Source: Solirubrobacteraceae bacterium (GTDB taxonomy: Bacteria; Actinomycetota; Thermoleophilia; Solirubrobacterales; Solirubrobacteraceae). Taken from it: a stretch of DNA of 64,000 nucleotides. A program made the translations under genes and the position numbers. The stretch is from contig JADGPP010000006.1 in assembly GCA_017882375.1 (NCBI GenBank), positions 1-64,000 on the forward strand, read 5' to 3'. The notes under the pieces were generated by a model. The model was not told where the DNA came from and made no database searches. It was given only the letters and a program-made list of their open reading frames with translations. Position 1 is the first letter of the stretch, and each line of letters starts with the position of its first letter. This document shows positions 24,806-33,676 of the stretch, in pieces.

Positions 24806-25807
24806 CTAACGACCCGGCGAGGGTGGGCCGCTGGGCACGATGTCGCGACCGGTCGGCTGCATGCGCTCGTCGAGCTCGAGCTGCCAGTAGTAGCGCGTGA
24901 AGGTCATCCCGTCGCGGAACTCGCCGACGTGGGGTGAGACGGTCTCGCCGGCGGCCATCGCGACGATCAGCTCGGGGTAGCTGCGGCCCGGCAGAGCGGC
25001 GTAGACGGGGGCTGGAAAAGCGCCGCCGAAGCGGGTGTTGACGTCGGTGATGCCGAGCCCGATGTGCGGGTCGCGAAAGACCTGGATCGTCGCGGGGCCG
25101 GTGACCGCGAGCGCCTCCATCGTGCGCCGGCCGAGCTCGATCAGCTCGTGGTCGTGCACGACGGCGCCCTTGATCGACTCGCCGCCGCGCGACTCGAGCA
25201 TCGTGCGCGGGATTGCGTTCAGGCAACGGCCGTGCAGGTCGCCGAGGCAGTCGATCGACAGCTCGAGCCCGCCCATCGCGCGCTGAACCATCACGGGCTC
25301 TTGCACGTAGTCGACGAAGAAGCGCGCCTGCGCAGCGTCGTGGGCGAGGTGGATCGAGCGCGCCCCGGAGCCACGGCGAGGCTTGATCATCACCGGATAG
25401 TTCAGGGCATCGAGATCGGCGTCGGGCAGCACGGTGGGCGGCGAGGGCAGATCGAGGCGCGCCAGCAGCAGGTGTGTCTCGTACTTGTCATAGGTGGCCC
25501 GAGCGACGTCGGGCGAGGGCACGAGCGCCGGCAGGTGCCCCTCGGCGCGCGCGACTGCGAGCACCTCGATGTCGAGATCGGTCAGCGGCAGCACGGCGCC
25601 GACGCCGTGCAGCTCGCACAGCTCGCGCAGGGCGGTGACGTAGCGCGGGTCGTCGATCAGCGGCACGGCGGCGCGAACGTGCGCGGCGTACTGCGCGGGA
25701 GCCAGCGGCGAGGGGTCAGCGACGACGGTCCTGGTGAGCGCGGCGAAGCAGGAGACGATGTCATAGCGCTTGCCGGCGCCGGTGAGCAGGACGGCGGGTG
25801 GGCTCAC
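24806..25807 (-). CDS. ATP-grasp ligase (carbamoyl-phosphate synthase large-subunit-like)
   Basis: A 333-residue ATP-grasp enzyme. The N-terminal Rossmann-like part (AVLLTGAGKRYDIVSCFAAL) resembles PylC/CarB-like ligases, followed by YDKYETHLLLARL, LNYPVMIKPRRGSGARSIHL (ATP-binding Lys and Gly-rich loop), PVMVQRAMGGLELSIDCLGD, and the Mg-binding GLGITDVNTRFGG (an E/D-x-N variant). Such enzymes join a carboxylate to an amine through an acyl phosphate. The position in a polysaccharide operon suggests amino-acid or carbamoyl-like decoration of the glycan or its precursor (inference). The start is GTG 25807, overlapping the stop of the sugar transferase gene (GTGA). Confidence 0.8.
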   Translation of the reverse strand: MSPPAVLLTGAGKRYDIVSCFAALTRTVVADPSPLAPAQYAAHVRAAVPLIDDPRYVTALRELCELHGVGAVLPLTDLDIEVLAVARAEGHLPALVPSPDVARATYDKYETHLLLARLDLPSPPTVLPDADLDALNYPVMIKPRRGSGARSIHLAHDAAQARFFVDYVQEPVMVQRAMGGLELSIDCLGDLHGRCLNAIPRTMLESRGGESIKGAVVHDHELIELGRRTMEALAVTGPATIQVFRDPHIGLGITDVNTRFGGAFPAPVYAALPGRSYPELIVAMAAGETVSPHVGEFRDGMTFTRYYWQLELDERMQPTGRDIVPSGPPSPGR

Positions 25808-26397
25808 AGCTCGCCCTCCCAGCCGCCGGCCTGGCCCTTGTACAGGCCACCGCCGCCGAGCACGAGGACGGGGGTGCGCAGCAGGATCTTCAGGTCGAGC
25901 AGCAGCGAGCGGTGTTCGACGTAGTAGAGGTCGAGCTCGATTCGCTCGCTCCACGGAAGCGAGGCACGGCCGTTGATCTGCGCCCAGCCGGTGATGCCGG
26001 GCTTGACCGACAGCCGCCCGTGCTGGCGCGCGGTGTACTGGGCGACCTGCGCGGGCAGCGTCGGGCGCGGCCCGACGAGCGTCATTTCGCCGCGCAGGAC
26101 GTTGAGCAGGTTGGGCAGCTCGTCGAGCGAGGTCCGGCGCAGGAAGGAGCCGACGCGCGTGATGCGTGGATCGCCGCTGTTGACGGCGAGCCCGGCGCCG
26201 ATGTGCTCGGCGCCGTCGACCATCGTGCGCAGCTTGAGCATGTCGAACTGCACGCCGTACAAGCCGGAGCGCCGCTGACGGTAGATCGCCGGCCCACGCG
26301 AGGTCAGGCGAATGGCGAGGACGGCGATCAGCAGCAGGGGCAAGCACAGCAGCAGGGCGAGCGCGGAGAAGACGATGTCGATCGCGCGGCGGATCAT
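25804..26397 (-). CDS. Polyprenyl-phosphate sugar-1-phosphate transferase (priming enzyme)
   Basis: A bacterial sugar transferase (WcaJ/PglC type) of 197 residues. It starts repeat-unit assembly by moving a sugar phosphate from a nucleotide sugar to undecaprenyl phosphate. One N-terminal membrane segment (FSALALLLCLPLLLIAVLAI) is followed by the typical core: GPAIYRQRRSGLYG, FDMLKLRTMV, TRVGSFLRRTSLDELPNLLN, GEMTLVGPRPTLP, KPGITGWAQINGRA and YYVEHRSLLLDLKILL. This is the short, single-domain form. It overlaps by 4 bp both the glycosyltransferase before it and the ATP-grasp gene after it. Confidence 0.92.
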   Translation of the reverse strand: MIRRAIDIVFSALALLLCLPLLLIAVLAIRLTSRGPAIYRQRRSGLYGVQFDMLKLRTMVDGAEHIGAGLAVNSGDPRITRVGSFLRRTSLDELPNLLNVLRGEMTLVGPRPTLPAQVAQYTARQHGRLSVKPGITGWAQINGRASLPWSERIELDLYYVEHRSLLLDLKILLRTPVLVLGGGGLYKGQAGGWEGEL

Positions 26398-27650
26398 CGC
26401 GTGCCCTCGGCGGCGTCCCACCAGGCGGTCGTTCCGTGGCGCAGCCAGTCCCACAGGCCGGCGGCGGGAGAGGCGGTGGTGAGCACGTAGTAGCGCGCGA
26501 TCAGCAGTGGGCGCGCGTGCAGCGCGCCGGCGAGCAGCGCGGCGAGCAGCAGCGCCAGCTGCAGCGCGAGCGTGATCGTGTACAGGACGCCGGCGCCGGC
26601 GGCGACGAGCGCGACGTTGGCGGCGAGCGCAAGCGCGTGCAGGCCGGGCGTGGCGTAGCGCAGCAGGCGGTGGGAGAAGATCATCAGCGCGTACAGCGGT
26701 GGATAGCCGCGCGGGGAGAGCATGCCGCCACGCAGGACGATCGGCCAGGTGTGGCTCATCATGCGCCGCTTGCGCGCGAACTCGCCGAGCAGCGAGGGGA
26801 CCATCTTCTCGCTGGCTTGCGCGCTGGGCACGTAGACGGCGCGCAGGCCGTGCTTGACCATGTTGAAGGGCAGCGAGAGGTCGTGGCCCATGATCGGGTC
26901 GACGACGATGTAGGCGTCGCGACGGGTGGCGTAGATGGCACCGTTGCCGGCGGTGATCGAACTGAGACGAGACTCGAGCGCGCGCACGGCGAGCTCGTAG
27001 CGCCAGTAGACGCCCTCCTGGTTGGAGGCAGTAGTGCCGGCGGCCTCCTGCACGAAGCGAACCTGCCCGCAGGCATAGCCGACATGCTGTGAGGCGAACG
27101 CACCGGCGAGCTCTGCCAGCGCGTCGGGCTGCCAGTAGGAGTTGGCGTCGGAGAAGGCGACGATCTCCCCGCCGGCGCGCTGCACGGCGGCGTCCTGCGC
27201 GCGGATCTTGCCGGCGCGCGGCAGCTCGAGAACGAGATCGGCGCCGGCGTCGCGCGCGCGCTGGGCGGTCGCGTCGCTGCAGCCGTCGCAGGCGACGATC
27301 AGCTGCAGCAGCTCGCGCGGGTAGTCGAGCGCGAGCGCGTTTGCGACCTTGGCGGCGATCACCTGCTGCTCGTCGTGCGCGGCGACGATCAGGGAGACGG
27401 TCGGCAGCGGATGAGCCGGCGCGGAAGACCGTTGATGAGCTCCGCCCCGATTGGGGCTCCGCGGCGGGCGATCGCGTGGCAGAGCGGCGGCCGGCGCGAG
27501 GACGCGGGCCACGGCGAACAGCGCGAGCGCATAGCCGAGCTGTGTCCACACGATCAGCGCGGCGCACAGCCAGAAGACGATCTGCAGGGCGAGCACGCGT
27601 GGATTCTCGCGGACGCGCGGGGTGATGCGGTGCGCGGTACGCTTGCGCAA
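26394..27650 (-). CDS. Membrane glycosyltransferase, family 2
   Basis: A processive-type GT2 of about 418 residues. An N-terminal helix (LQIVFWLCAALIVWTQLGYA) is followed by the GT-A domain (VSLIVAAHDEQQVIAAKVAN, VACDGCSD, AFSDANSYW for the metal-binding DxD-like site, GAIYATRRDA, PIMGHDLSLPFNMVKHG). RRMMSHTW may correspond to the (Q/R)xxRW site, and at least three C-terminal helices follow. It extends or initiates a polysaccharide at the membrane. The start is uncertain: TTG 27650 lies back-to-back with the divergent cupin start; a GTG at 27596 is also in frame. First gene of the operon continuing into the sugar transferase. Confidence 0.85.
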   Translation of the reverse strand: MRKRTAHRITPRVRENPRVLALQIVFWLCAALIVWTQLGYALALFAVARVLAPAAALPRDRPPRSPNRGGAHQRSSAPAHPLPTVSLIVAAHDEQQVIAAKVANALALDYPRELLQLIVACDGCSDATAQRARDAGADLVLELPRAGKIRAQDAAVQRAGGEIVAFSDANSYWQPDALAELAGAFASQHVGYACGQVRFVQEAAGTTASNQEGVYWRYELAVRALESRLSSITAGNGAIYATRRDAYIVVDPIMGHDLSLPFNMVKHGLRAVYVPSAQASEKMVPSLLGEFARKRRMMSHTWPIVLRGGMLSPRGYPPLYALMIFSHRLLRYATPGLHALALAANVALVAAGAGVLYTITLALQLALLLAALLAGALHARPLLIARYYVLTTASPAAGLWDWLRHGTTAWWDAAEGTR

Positions 27651-28033
27651 TGAGCTACACGATCAAGAACCTCTCACAGACACCCGACAGCGCGGTGCGG
27701 TTCGGCCTGTCGGAGCTGGGCGAGGCGCACTTCCCCCGCGAGGAGCTCGGCGCCGAGTCGACGGGCCTCTCCTACCAAGTGCTCAAGCCTGGCAAGCGCC
27801 AGGCGTTCGGGCACCGCCACGACAAGGCCGAGGAGGTCTACGTGGTGCTGTCGGGCGCCGGGCGCGTACGCCTGGACGACGAGATCGTCGACATCGCGCG
27901 ACTCGATGCGATCCGCGTGGCGCCGAGCGTCAAGCGCGCGTTCGAGGCGGGTCCCGACGGGCTGGAGTGGATCGTGTTTGGCCCGCGTCACGACAAGGAC
28001 GGCGAGACCGACAGCGAGTTCTGGACCGACTGA
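27650..28033 (+). CDS. Cupin-domain protein
   Basis: A 127-residue single-domain cupin. Motif 1 is GHRHDKAEEVYVVLSGAG (metal ligands His, His, Glu), and motif 2 lies in RVAPSVKRAFEAG, where the usual His is Lys. Such small cupins are isomerases, decarboxylases or sugar-binding regulators; in polysaccharide loci they are sometimes mannose-6-phosphate isomerase-like. No catalytic role can be assigned here. It starts exactly where the divergent glycosyltransferase gene starts and converges on the next glycosyltransferase with a gap of 53 bp. Confidence 0.8.
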   Translation: MSYTIKNLSQTPDSAVRFGLSELGEAHFPREELGAESTGLSYQVLKPGKRQAFGHRHDKAEEVYVVLSGAGRVRLDDEIVDIARLDAIRVAPSVKRAFEAGPDGLEWIVFGPRHDKDGETDSEFWTD

Positions 28034-28086
28034 GCGCGCGCGCAGCGCGGCGCTGACCCGCCGGGTTGGGCCGCTGCGCTGACCGC

Positions 28087-29205
28087 TCAGGCGCTGAGCA
28101 GTTGCTCGTAGAGCGCGAGCGTGCGGCTGGCGATCGTCTCCCAGGAGTAGTCGCCGTGCGCCGCTGCGAGCGCGCGCTCGCCGAGCGCGCCCAGCGCTGC
28201 GGGGTTGGCGAGCAGCCCGGCGAGCGCGTCGTGCAGCGCCGCGGGATCCCCGGGCGCGACGGCGTGCGCGGCGCCGCGCTGGGCCACCTCGGCGAAGCCG
28301 CCGACGTCTGAGACGAGCAGCGGCTTGCCGAAGGCCAGGGCGGTGAACAGCACGCCGGACTGCTCGATCTCGCGGTAGGGCAGCACGACGAGATCGGCGC
28401 GGGCGAAGTACGCCGGCAGCTCGGCGTCGCCGACGAAGCGAGGCACGAAATGGACGTTTGGCGGAGCGTCGGCGAGCAGCGCGGCGATGTCCATGCGCGG
28501 CATGCCGACGATCCACAGCTCGGCGTCGTCGATGCCGCGCCAGGCCTCCAGCAGCACGTCCAGCCCCTTGTACGGTCGCAGCAGGCCGAAGAACAGCACG
28601 ACGCGCTTGTCGGTCTGAAATGGTGGCGGCCCGGCGGGCAGGTCGGCGAGATGCGCGAAGGCACCGTGCGCGATCACGTGCACGCGCCGCTCGTCCACGC
28701 CGAGCTCGTGCGTGAGCCGCTGGCGGCCGTGCTCGGAGTGCACGACGACGGCGTCGAAGCGGTCGTACAGGCGCCGCTGCGCGGCGCGGCGGCGCGCGCT
28801 GCCCTCGCGCGGCAGCACATCGTGCGCGGTCAGCACCAGGCACGGGCGCCCGCCCGGTCCAGGCGCGGGCAGCAGGCGCCCGTCGAGCTGCTGCACGCTC
28901 AGCCACTGGAAGTGCACGACATCGGCCTCGCGGGCGAGGCGCCGGTAGCGCAGCATGTCGGGCACGTGCTCGGCGAGCTTCAGCGCGCGCCGCGCGCGCT
29001 GCGCCGCTCGGGAGTCGCCGCGAGCGGCGCGGGTGGAGTGATAGAAGAACTCATGCCTGAGGTAGCCCTGGGGTGCCGGCACCGGGCCGTAGGCGAAGCG
29101 GCTGGTGAACAGCTCGACGTCGGCCCCGGCCGCGGCGAGCGCGGCGCTGAGAGCGTGGTCATACGGCGGCGTGTAGGCCGACGGGTCGACGATGTGAACG
29201 CGCAT
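28087..29205 (-). CDS. Glycosyltransferase, family 4 (GT-B)
   Basis: A 372-residue retaining GT-B glycosyltransferase. The N-terminal lobe is MRVHIVDPSAYTPPYDHALS with DVVHFQWLS and VVHSEHGRQRL. The C-terminal lobe has RVVLFFGLLRPYKGLDVLLE (nucleotide-sugar site), WIVGMPR, and LVVLPYREIEQSGVLFTALA, the acidic region that replaces the classic EX7E. The ATG at 29205 is preferred because it begins the first strand; the frame continues upstream without coding character. It probably adds one sugar to the lipid-linked repeat unit on the cytoplasmic face. It is transcribed alone, divergent from the next glycosyltransferase. Confidence 0.88.
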   Translation of the reverse strand: MRVHIVDPSAYTPPYDHALSAALAAAGADVELFTSRFAYGPVPAPQGYLRHEFFYHSTRAARGDSRAAQRARRALKLAEHVPDMLRYRRLAREADVVHFQWLSVQQLDGRLLPAPGPGGRPCLVLTAHDVLPREGSARRRAAQRRLYDRFDAVVVHSEHGRQRLTHELGVDERRVHVIAHGAFAHLADLPAGPPPFQTDKRVVLFFGLLRPYKGLDVLLEAWRGIDDAELWIVGMPRMDIAALLADAPPNVHFVPRFVGDAELPAYFARADLVVLPYREIEQSGVLFTALAFGKPLLVSDVGGFAEVAQRGAAHAVAPGDPAALHDALAGLLANPAALGALGERALAAAHGDYSWETIASRTLALYEQLLSA

Positions 29206-29308
29206 CGCGCCAGACAATAGGCGCGGCAGCGCATCCAGAGCCATACGGGCCAGGGGTCTACGTCCGGCACGGCGCGGCGGCGTAGCGCGCTCGCAGTAGG
29301 GTCCGGTA

Positions 29309-30241
29309 GTGGCGGACATCGAGGTCTCCTACTGCGTCGTGAACACCTCGCAGCGCGAGCTGCTGCTGGGAGGGCTTGACGCGATCGCGCGCGAGCGCGA
29401 GGACTTGCCGTTCGCGACGGAGGTGCTGGTGCTGGACAACGGCTCGCGCGACGGCTCGGCGCTGGCTGCGAAGCAGCACCGGACGGTCGACGAGACGATC
29501 GCACTGAACGAGCGGCGCGGCAAGGCGCTCAACGACTCCGAGCTGCTGCGCCGCGCGCGCGGGCGCTACGCGCTGCTGCTCAACGAGGACTCCGAGCTGC
29601 AGCCGGGGGCCACGCGTGCGCTTTGGGATGCACTGCAGGCGCGCCCGCAGGCGGCGTGCGCCGGGGCGAGGCTGCTGCGCCCGGACGGGACCGAGCAGCC
29701 GTGCGCCTGGCGCTTTCCCACGCCGCTGACGGCGCTCGCCGGCGCGCTGCTGCTGCACCGCCGCTACACCGTGCAGAGCGGCGGCTCGCAGACGTGCGCG
29801 GTCGACTGGTGCCAGTCGGCGGTGCTGCTGGTCAGGCGCGTGGCGGCCGAGCAGGTCGGCTACCTCGATCCGGACTTCTTCGTGTACTCCGACGAGGTCG
29901 ACTTCGCGCGGCGGCTGCGCGACGCGGGCTGGGCCAGCGTGTACGTGCCGGGCGCGGTGGCGATCCATCACGAGCAGCTCTCGACGGCGGCTGTGCCCGA
30001 GCGGCGGATCGTGGAAATGGCGCGCAACCGCGACCTGTACATGCGCAAGCACCACTCCGCCGCCGCAGCGCGGGCGGTGCGCTGGCTGACGGCATGGGCG
30101 TACGCGCTGCGCGCGCTGGCGGCGATGGTCCTGCCCGGCCACTCCGCCGCGCGCTACCGGCGCCACGTCAGCGCGACTTTGCATCCGCGCCGCGGCGAGG
30201 GCCTGCGCGAGGCCGCCGAGCGCTACAACCGCGACGCGTAG
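29309..30241 (+). CDS. Glycosyltransferase, family 2 (rhamnosyltransferase-like)
   Basis: A GT-A glycosyltransferase of 310 residues. EVSYCVVNTSQRELLLGGL begins the fold, then VLVLDNGSRDGSA (nucleotide binding), YALLLNEDSELQPGA (DxD-like acidic motif), VDWCQSAVLLVRR, and DEVDFARRLRDAGWASVYVP (catalytic-base region). A C-terminal amphipathic or hydrophobic segment (ALRALAAMVLPG) may associate with the membrane. The arrangement resembles rhamnosyltransferases of O-antigen and arabinogalactan linker synthesis. The start is a GTG. It is convergent with the flippase gene (25-bp gap). Confidence 0.88.
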   Translation: MADIEVSYCVVNTSQRELLLGGLDAIAREREDLPFATEVLVLDNGSRDGSALAAKQHRTVDETIALNERRGKALNDSELLRRARGRYALLLNEDSELQPGATRALWDALQARPQAACAGARLLRPDGTEQPCAWRFPTPLTALAGALLLHRRYTVQSGGSQTCAVDWCQSAVLLVRRVAAEQVGYLDPDFFVYSDEVDFARRLRDAGWASVYVPGAVAIHHEQLSTAAVPERRIVEMARNRDLYMRKHHSAAAARAVRWLTAWAYALRALAAMVLPGHSAARYRRHVSATLHPRRGEGLREAAERYNRDA

Positions 30242-30266
30242 GCGATCGAGCGACGCGCCGACATCG

Positions 30267-31796
30267 TCAGATGTCTTTCAGCGGGTCCTCTGCGTATTCC
30301 TCGACGTCACCGTGACCGGCGCGGAACGTCGCCACACGCCGCCGGCCGTCGGCCAGCAGCGCGCGCGCCTGGCTGCGCTCGTCGGCGGCGAAGAAACGTG
30401 TGAGCACCAGCAGGACCGGCACGAGCGCCAGCCACAGCACGCGCAGCGCGATGCCGGCGAAGCCGCTCGTCGGCAGCAGCAGCTCGCCGGACACGGCGAC
30501 GCCGCCGAGGATCGCCGCCAGCAGCGCCAGGCGCCGCCACTGAAAGCCGACGGCGAACAGCCTGCGCGTGAGCAGGTGCATGACGACGAGCATCGCCACG
30601 TAGGCGCCGCACAGGGAGATCCCCGCCCCGGCGATTCCCAGGTTCTCACCGCCGCGCGGGACGAGCACGAGCAGCAGCACGACGTTGACCACCAGCCCGG
30701 CGGCGGCGGCCGGGAGGTTGCGCACCGTCACCTTCGCGCGGCCGGTGATCACGATCATCACCTGGTACAGGCCGTACAGCGTCCACGCGAGCGCCAGCCA
30801 CGGCAGCGCGGCGTGTGCGCCGAAGTACTGCGGCGCGGCGAGCAGCCGCACGATCCAGCGCCCGAGCAGCGCGACGGCGACGACGACGACGCCGGTGGCC
30901 AGCAGGAAGTACGTGGTCACGAGCGAGTACAGCCGCGCTGCCGCGGCGTCGCTCTCGATCGAGTACGCCAGCGGCGGCCACGCGTACTGAAAGCCGCGCA
31001 CCATCACGAACACGACCGTCGCGAACTGCAGCGCGACCGAGTACTCGCCGGCCGCCGCGTGCGAGTAGTCGCGAAACAGGTAGAAGCGATCGGCGACCTG
31101 CAGCGCGTACACGCTGGCGTCGGCCGGCACCGTCGGCAGCCCGAAGCGCAGCATCGCGCGCAGATCGTGCCACTGCACGCGCAGGCTGAAGCGCCGGCGC
31201 AGCACCCACCACAGCCCGAGCACGACGACCGCCGACGCGCCGAAGTTGCCCAGCAAGAGCCCGCGCGCGCCCTCGCCGGCGACGACGACGAGCGCGACCG
31301 TGAAGGTCACCGTCAGCGCGACGTTCGCGCCCGAGGCGAAGATGTACGCGCGCGCGCGTTCGTCGACGCGCAGCTGCGCGTAGGCCATCTCCAGGTTCGT
31401 GAACGCCCACAGGCCGACGATCGCGCAGTCGAGCAGCAGCGGATCGTGGTAGCCGAGGATCAGGCGCGACAGGCTCCCGGCGAAGACGACGGCGAGCAGT
31501 GCCGCGAGCGTCGTCGTCCAGGCGACCGTCGCCGTCGCCGTGCGCGCGATCCGGTCGCGACGCGCGAGATCCTCATCATCAAAATAGAAACGGATGAACG
31601 CCTCGCCGACGCCGACGCGCAGGAAGATGCTCGCGAGGATCACCGCCGTCAGCAGCGAGTTGGCCGCACCGTAGCCGGCCGGCGAGACGTGGCGCGTGTA
31701 CAGCGGGATCGTGATCAGCGCGATCCCCTTGGCGACGATGTCGCCGAACTGGTAGGCGGCGCCGGTCGCCAGCAGCCGCTTCAGATAGCCGCGCAC
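30267..31796 (-). CDS. Polysaccharide flippase (Wzx/MurJ-like, MOP superfamily)
   Basis: A 509-residue membrane protein with about 14 hydrophobic segments. The beginning (LLATGAAYQFGDIVAKGIAL, TIPLYTRHVSPAGYG) is the typical Wzx N-terminus, with an amphipathic start and the conserved Arg/Pro in the first loop. It should flip lipid-linked repeat units across the membrane. The gene follows the polymerase gene with a 21-bp gap and is the last gene of the large minus-strand operon (39.3-30.3 kb). The last 50 residues are a cytoplasmic, charged tail (AADERSQARALLADGRRRV). Confidence 0.9.
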   Translation of the reverse strand: MRGYLKRLLATGAAYQFGDIVAKGIALITIPLYTRHVSPAGYGAANSLLTAVILASIFLRVGVGEAFIRFYFDDEDLARRDRIARTATATVAWTTTLAALLAVVFAGSLSRLILGYHDPLLLDCAIVGLWAFTNLEMAYAQLRVDERARAYIFASGANVALTVTFTVALVVVAGEGARGLLLGNFGASAVVVLGLWWVLRRRFSLRVQWHDLRAMLRFGLPTVPADASVYALQVADRFYLFRDYSHAAAGEYSVALQFATVVFVMVRGFQYAWPPLAYSIESDAAAARLYSLVTTYFLLATGVVVVAVALLGRWIVRLLAAPQYFGAHAALPWLALAWTLYGLYQVMIVITGRAKVTVRNLPAAAAGLVVNVVLLLVLVPRGGENLGIAGAGISLCGAYVAMLVVMHLLTRRLFAVGFQWRRLALLAAILGGVAVSGELLLPTSGFAGIALRVLWLALVPVLLVLTRFFAADERSQARALLADGRRRVATFRAGHGDVEEYAEDPLKDI

Positions 31797-31817
31797 GGCT
31801 GAGAACCTACTCGCCGC

Positions 31818-33185
31818 TTACGCCGCAGCCGCGCGTTCGCCGCCGGGGCGCGGCGAGCGATCGCCGGGCGTCGGCTCGCCGTCGCGCGCCAGCGCCACGC
31901 CGATGCCCAGCAGCGTCCACGTCAGCGGGTCCTCGAGGAAGTCCGCGTAGGCGAACGTGTGCAGCACGAGCGCGGTGAAGCAAGCCGCGATCGCGATGCG
32001 CGGCGGCGAGCGACCGGCACCTCCGAACAGCACGAGGAAGGCCACGACCAGCAGCGCGACGTACAGCGCCAGCCCGACGATCCCCTGCTCGGCGGCGACC
32101 GTGATCGGGATCGTGTGCGACGCCGACGTGGCGTTCTCCACGCTCGTCTTGTGGCGGCTCTCGTACTCCTTCTGAAAGGAGCCCGAGCCGTAGCCTTGCA
32201 GCGGCCGGTCGACGAACAGTTCCAGGCCGCCTTCGATCAGCTTCGCGCGCCCGGTCGTCGCGTTGTTGGCCGAGCCGCCGTTGCCCTTCAGCCCGAAGTG
32301 CGAGCTCGCCGGCGCCAGCAACACCAGCGCCAGCGCCAGCGCCACGAGCGCGGCGGCCACGTACAGCGTGCCGCGAAGCGACCAGCGGTAGGCCGCGAGC
32401 ACGGCGAGGCCCAGCAGCAGCGCGGCGATGCTCGACTGCGAGAAGCTCGTCACCAGCCCGGCGAGAAGCCACGCAAGCACCGCCGCGGCGGTGAGCACGC
32501 CGCGCATGTTGCGCCACCACAGCACCACCGCCGTCACCGCGATCATCACCAGTGCGAGGAAGCGCCCGTAGATGTTCGGGTCGAAGAACAGCGAGTTCAC
32601 GCGGAAGTAGTTGTCGAACTGGTTCGCCGCCACCACCTTCGGGTTGAGGAACAGTTCCTTGCGCGCGTACTCGACGAAGCCGATGCCCGCGAAGATCACC
32701 GCCAGCGCGACCGCAATGCCCAGGCAGCGCAACAGCAGCTCGCGTCGCCAGTCGACATCGCGCAACAGCACGAACAGCAACGCGAACGGCACGTAGAAGA
32801 ACGCCAGGTTCTCCGCCGCCTTGCCGCGATCGGACGAGTACAGCGTCTGCAGGGCATACAGCGCCAGCGAAGCGAACAGCAGCCATTCCAGCGTGTTCGG
32901 GCCGCGCTCCTCACGCCTGAGCAAACGCGGCAGCAGATGTGCCAGCACTCCGGCGCCGACGACCAGATACAGCGGGATCAGCAGGTTGACCGTGCGTCCT
33001 TCTGCGGAGATCGGCAGGCGAAACGGCAGCGCCAGCACGGCCAGCAGCGGGAACGCGTCGGCGTTGGCGCGCATCACCACGACGAGCACGGCGATCACGG
33101 CCGCCGCCCCCAGCACCGCAGCCGCGACCAAGCCCGCGCTCACCGAAGTCGCTCCGATCGCCGGCAGCGCCAGCGCCACGCTCAT
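31818..33185 (-). CDS. O-antigen ligase / Wzy-type polymerase
   Basis: A 455-residue membrane protein with 10-12 hydrophobic segments and the Wzy/WaaL plan: a large periplasmic loop after the middle (residues about 290-370) with SGSFQKEYESRHK and ATSASHTIPITVAAEQGIVG, where conserved Arg and His residues for lipid-linked substrate are expected. It should join repeat units on the outside. Its ATG overlaps the stop of the preceding gene (ATGA). It lies between the FlgD-like protein and the flippase. Ligase and polymerase cannot be separated by sequence alone; the locus contains no other candidate polymerase. Confidence 0.88.
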   Translation of the reverse strand: MSVALALPAIGATSVSAGLVAAAVLGAAAVIAVLVVVMRANADAFPLLAVLALPFRLPISAEGRTVNLLIPLYLVVGAGVLAHLLPRLLRREERGPNTLEWLLFASLALYALQTLYSSDRGKAAENLAFFYVPFALLFVLLRDVDWRRELLLRCLGIAVALAVIFAGIGFVEYARKELFLNPKVVAANQFDNYFRVNSLFFDPNIYGRFLALVMIAVTAVVLWWRNMRGVLTAAAVLAWLLAGLVTSFSQSSIAALLLGLAVLAAYRWSLRGTLYVAAALVALALALVLLAPASSHFGLKGNGGSANNATTGRAKLIEGGLELFVDRPLQGYGSGSFQKEYESRHKTSVENATSASHTIPITVAAEQGIVGLALYVALLVVAFLVLFGGAGRSPPRIAIAACFTALVLHTFAYADFLEDPLTWTLLGIGVALARDGEPTPGDRSPRPGGERAAAA

Positions 33186-33676
33186 GGGCTCACCAGCGTG
33201 AAGCTGCGCGGCGACAGCACCGAGCGGCGCTGCTCGCGCAGCGTTACGCGCACGCGGTATTCGCCCGCCGGCGCAAGCGGCCCTGTGAGCCTCGGCGCCA
33301 GCGCCGCGCGGCCACCGGGCCCAGCCACGAGCGCGTAGCCGTGCGCCGTTCCCAGCCGTCCCGTCCAGCGCAGCGAGAGCTGTTTGTAGGGTTGCACCGG
33401 GTGGTCGTGCAGCAGCCTCGCCACCTCCGCCCCGGCCGAGTTGACGATCGACACGGTCACCTCATCCGCGCGCGCCAAGCGGAAGGAGATCCGCTCCTGT
33501 TTGATGTGGCCCGACGGAGTCGGTGAGAAGCGCGGCGTGAGCTTGAACACCTGCACGGCCGTCGGCGTGTGCTTGAGGTGCTGCGTCAAGAAGAACGCGA
33601 CGAAGCACGCGACCACCAGCAGAGCGAACACGGCGCGCGCGGGAGGATCGGTGACCCGCCGGCTCTGACTGGTCAA
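33182..33676 (-). CDS. Membrane-anchored FlgD-Ig-like protein
   Basis: A protein of about 164 residues with one N-terminal membrane helix (AVFALLVVACFVAFFLTQHL) and an exported Ig-like domain (KLTPRFSPTPSGHIKQERIS, ISFRLARADEVTVSIVN, EVARLL, LRWTGRLGTAHGY, EYRVRVTL) that resembles the FlgD C-terminal fold. The start appears to be TTG 33676, after GGGGGCGA, overlapping the comA stop (TTGA); the stop overlaps the polymerase start. Coupled on both sides, it is part of the polysaccharide operon and may be an accessory of polymerisation or export. Function unknown. Confidence 0.65.
   Translation of the reverse strand: MTSQSRRVTDPPARAVFALLVVACFVAFFLTQHLKHTPTAVQVFKLTPRFSPTPSGHIKQERISFRLARADEVTVSIVNSAGAEVARLLHDHPVQPYKQLSLRWTGRLGTAHGYALVAGPGGRAALAPRLTGPLAPAGEYRVRVTLREQRRSVLSPRSFTLVSP

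Noticed and set aside
28034-28086. Possible terminator between the cupin gene and the GT4 gene
   Set aside because: The sequence is almost pure G/C and several imperfect pairings are possible, but none is a clean stem; not called.
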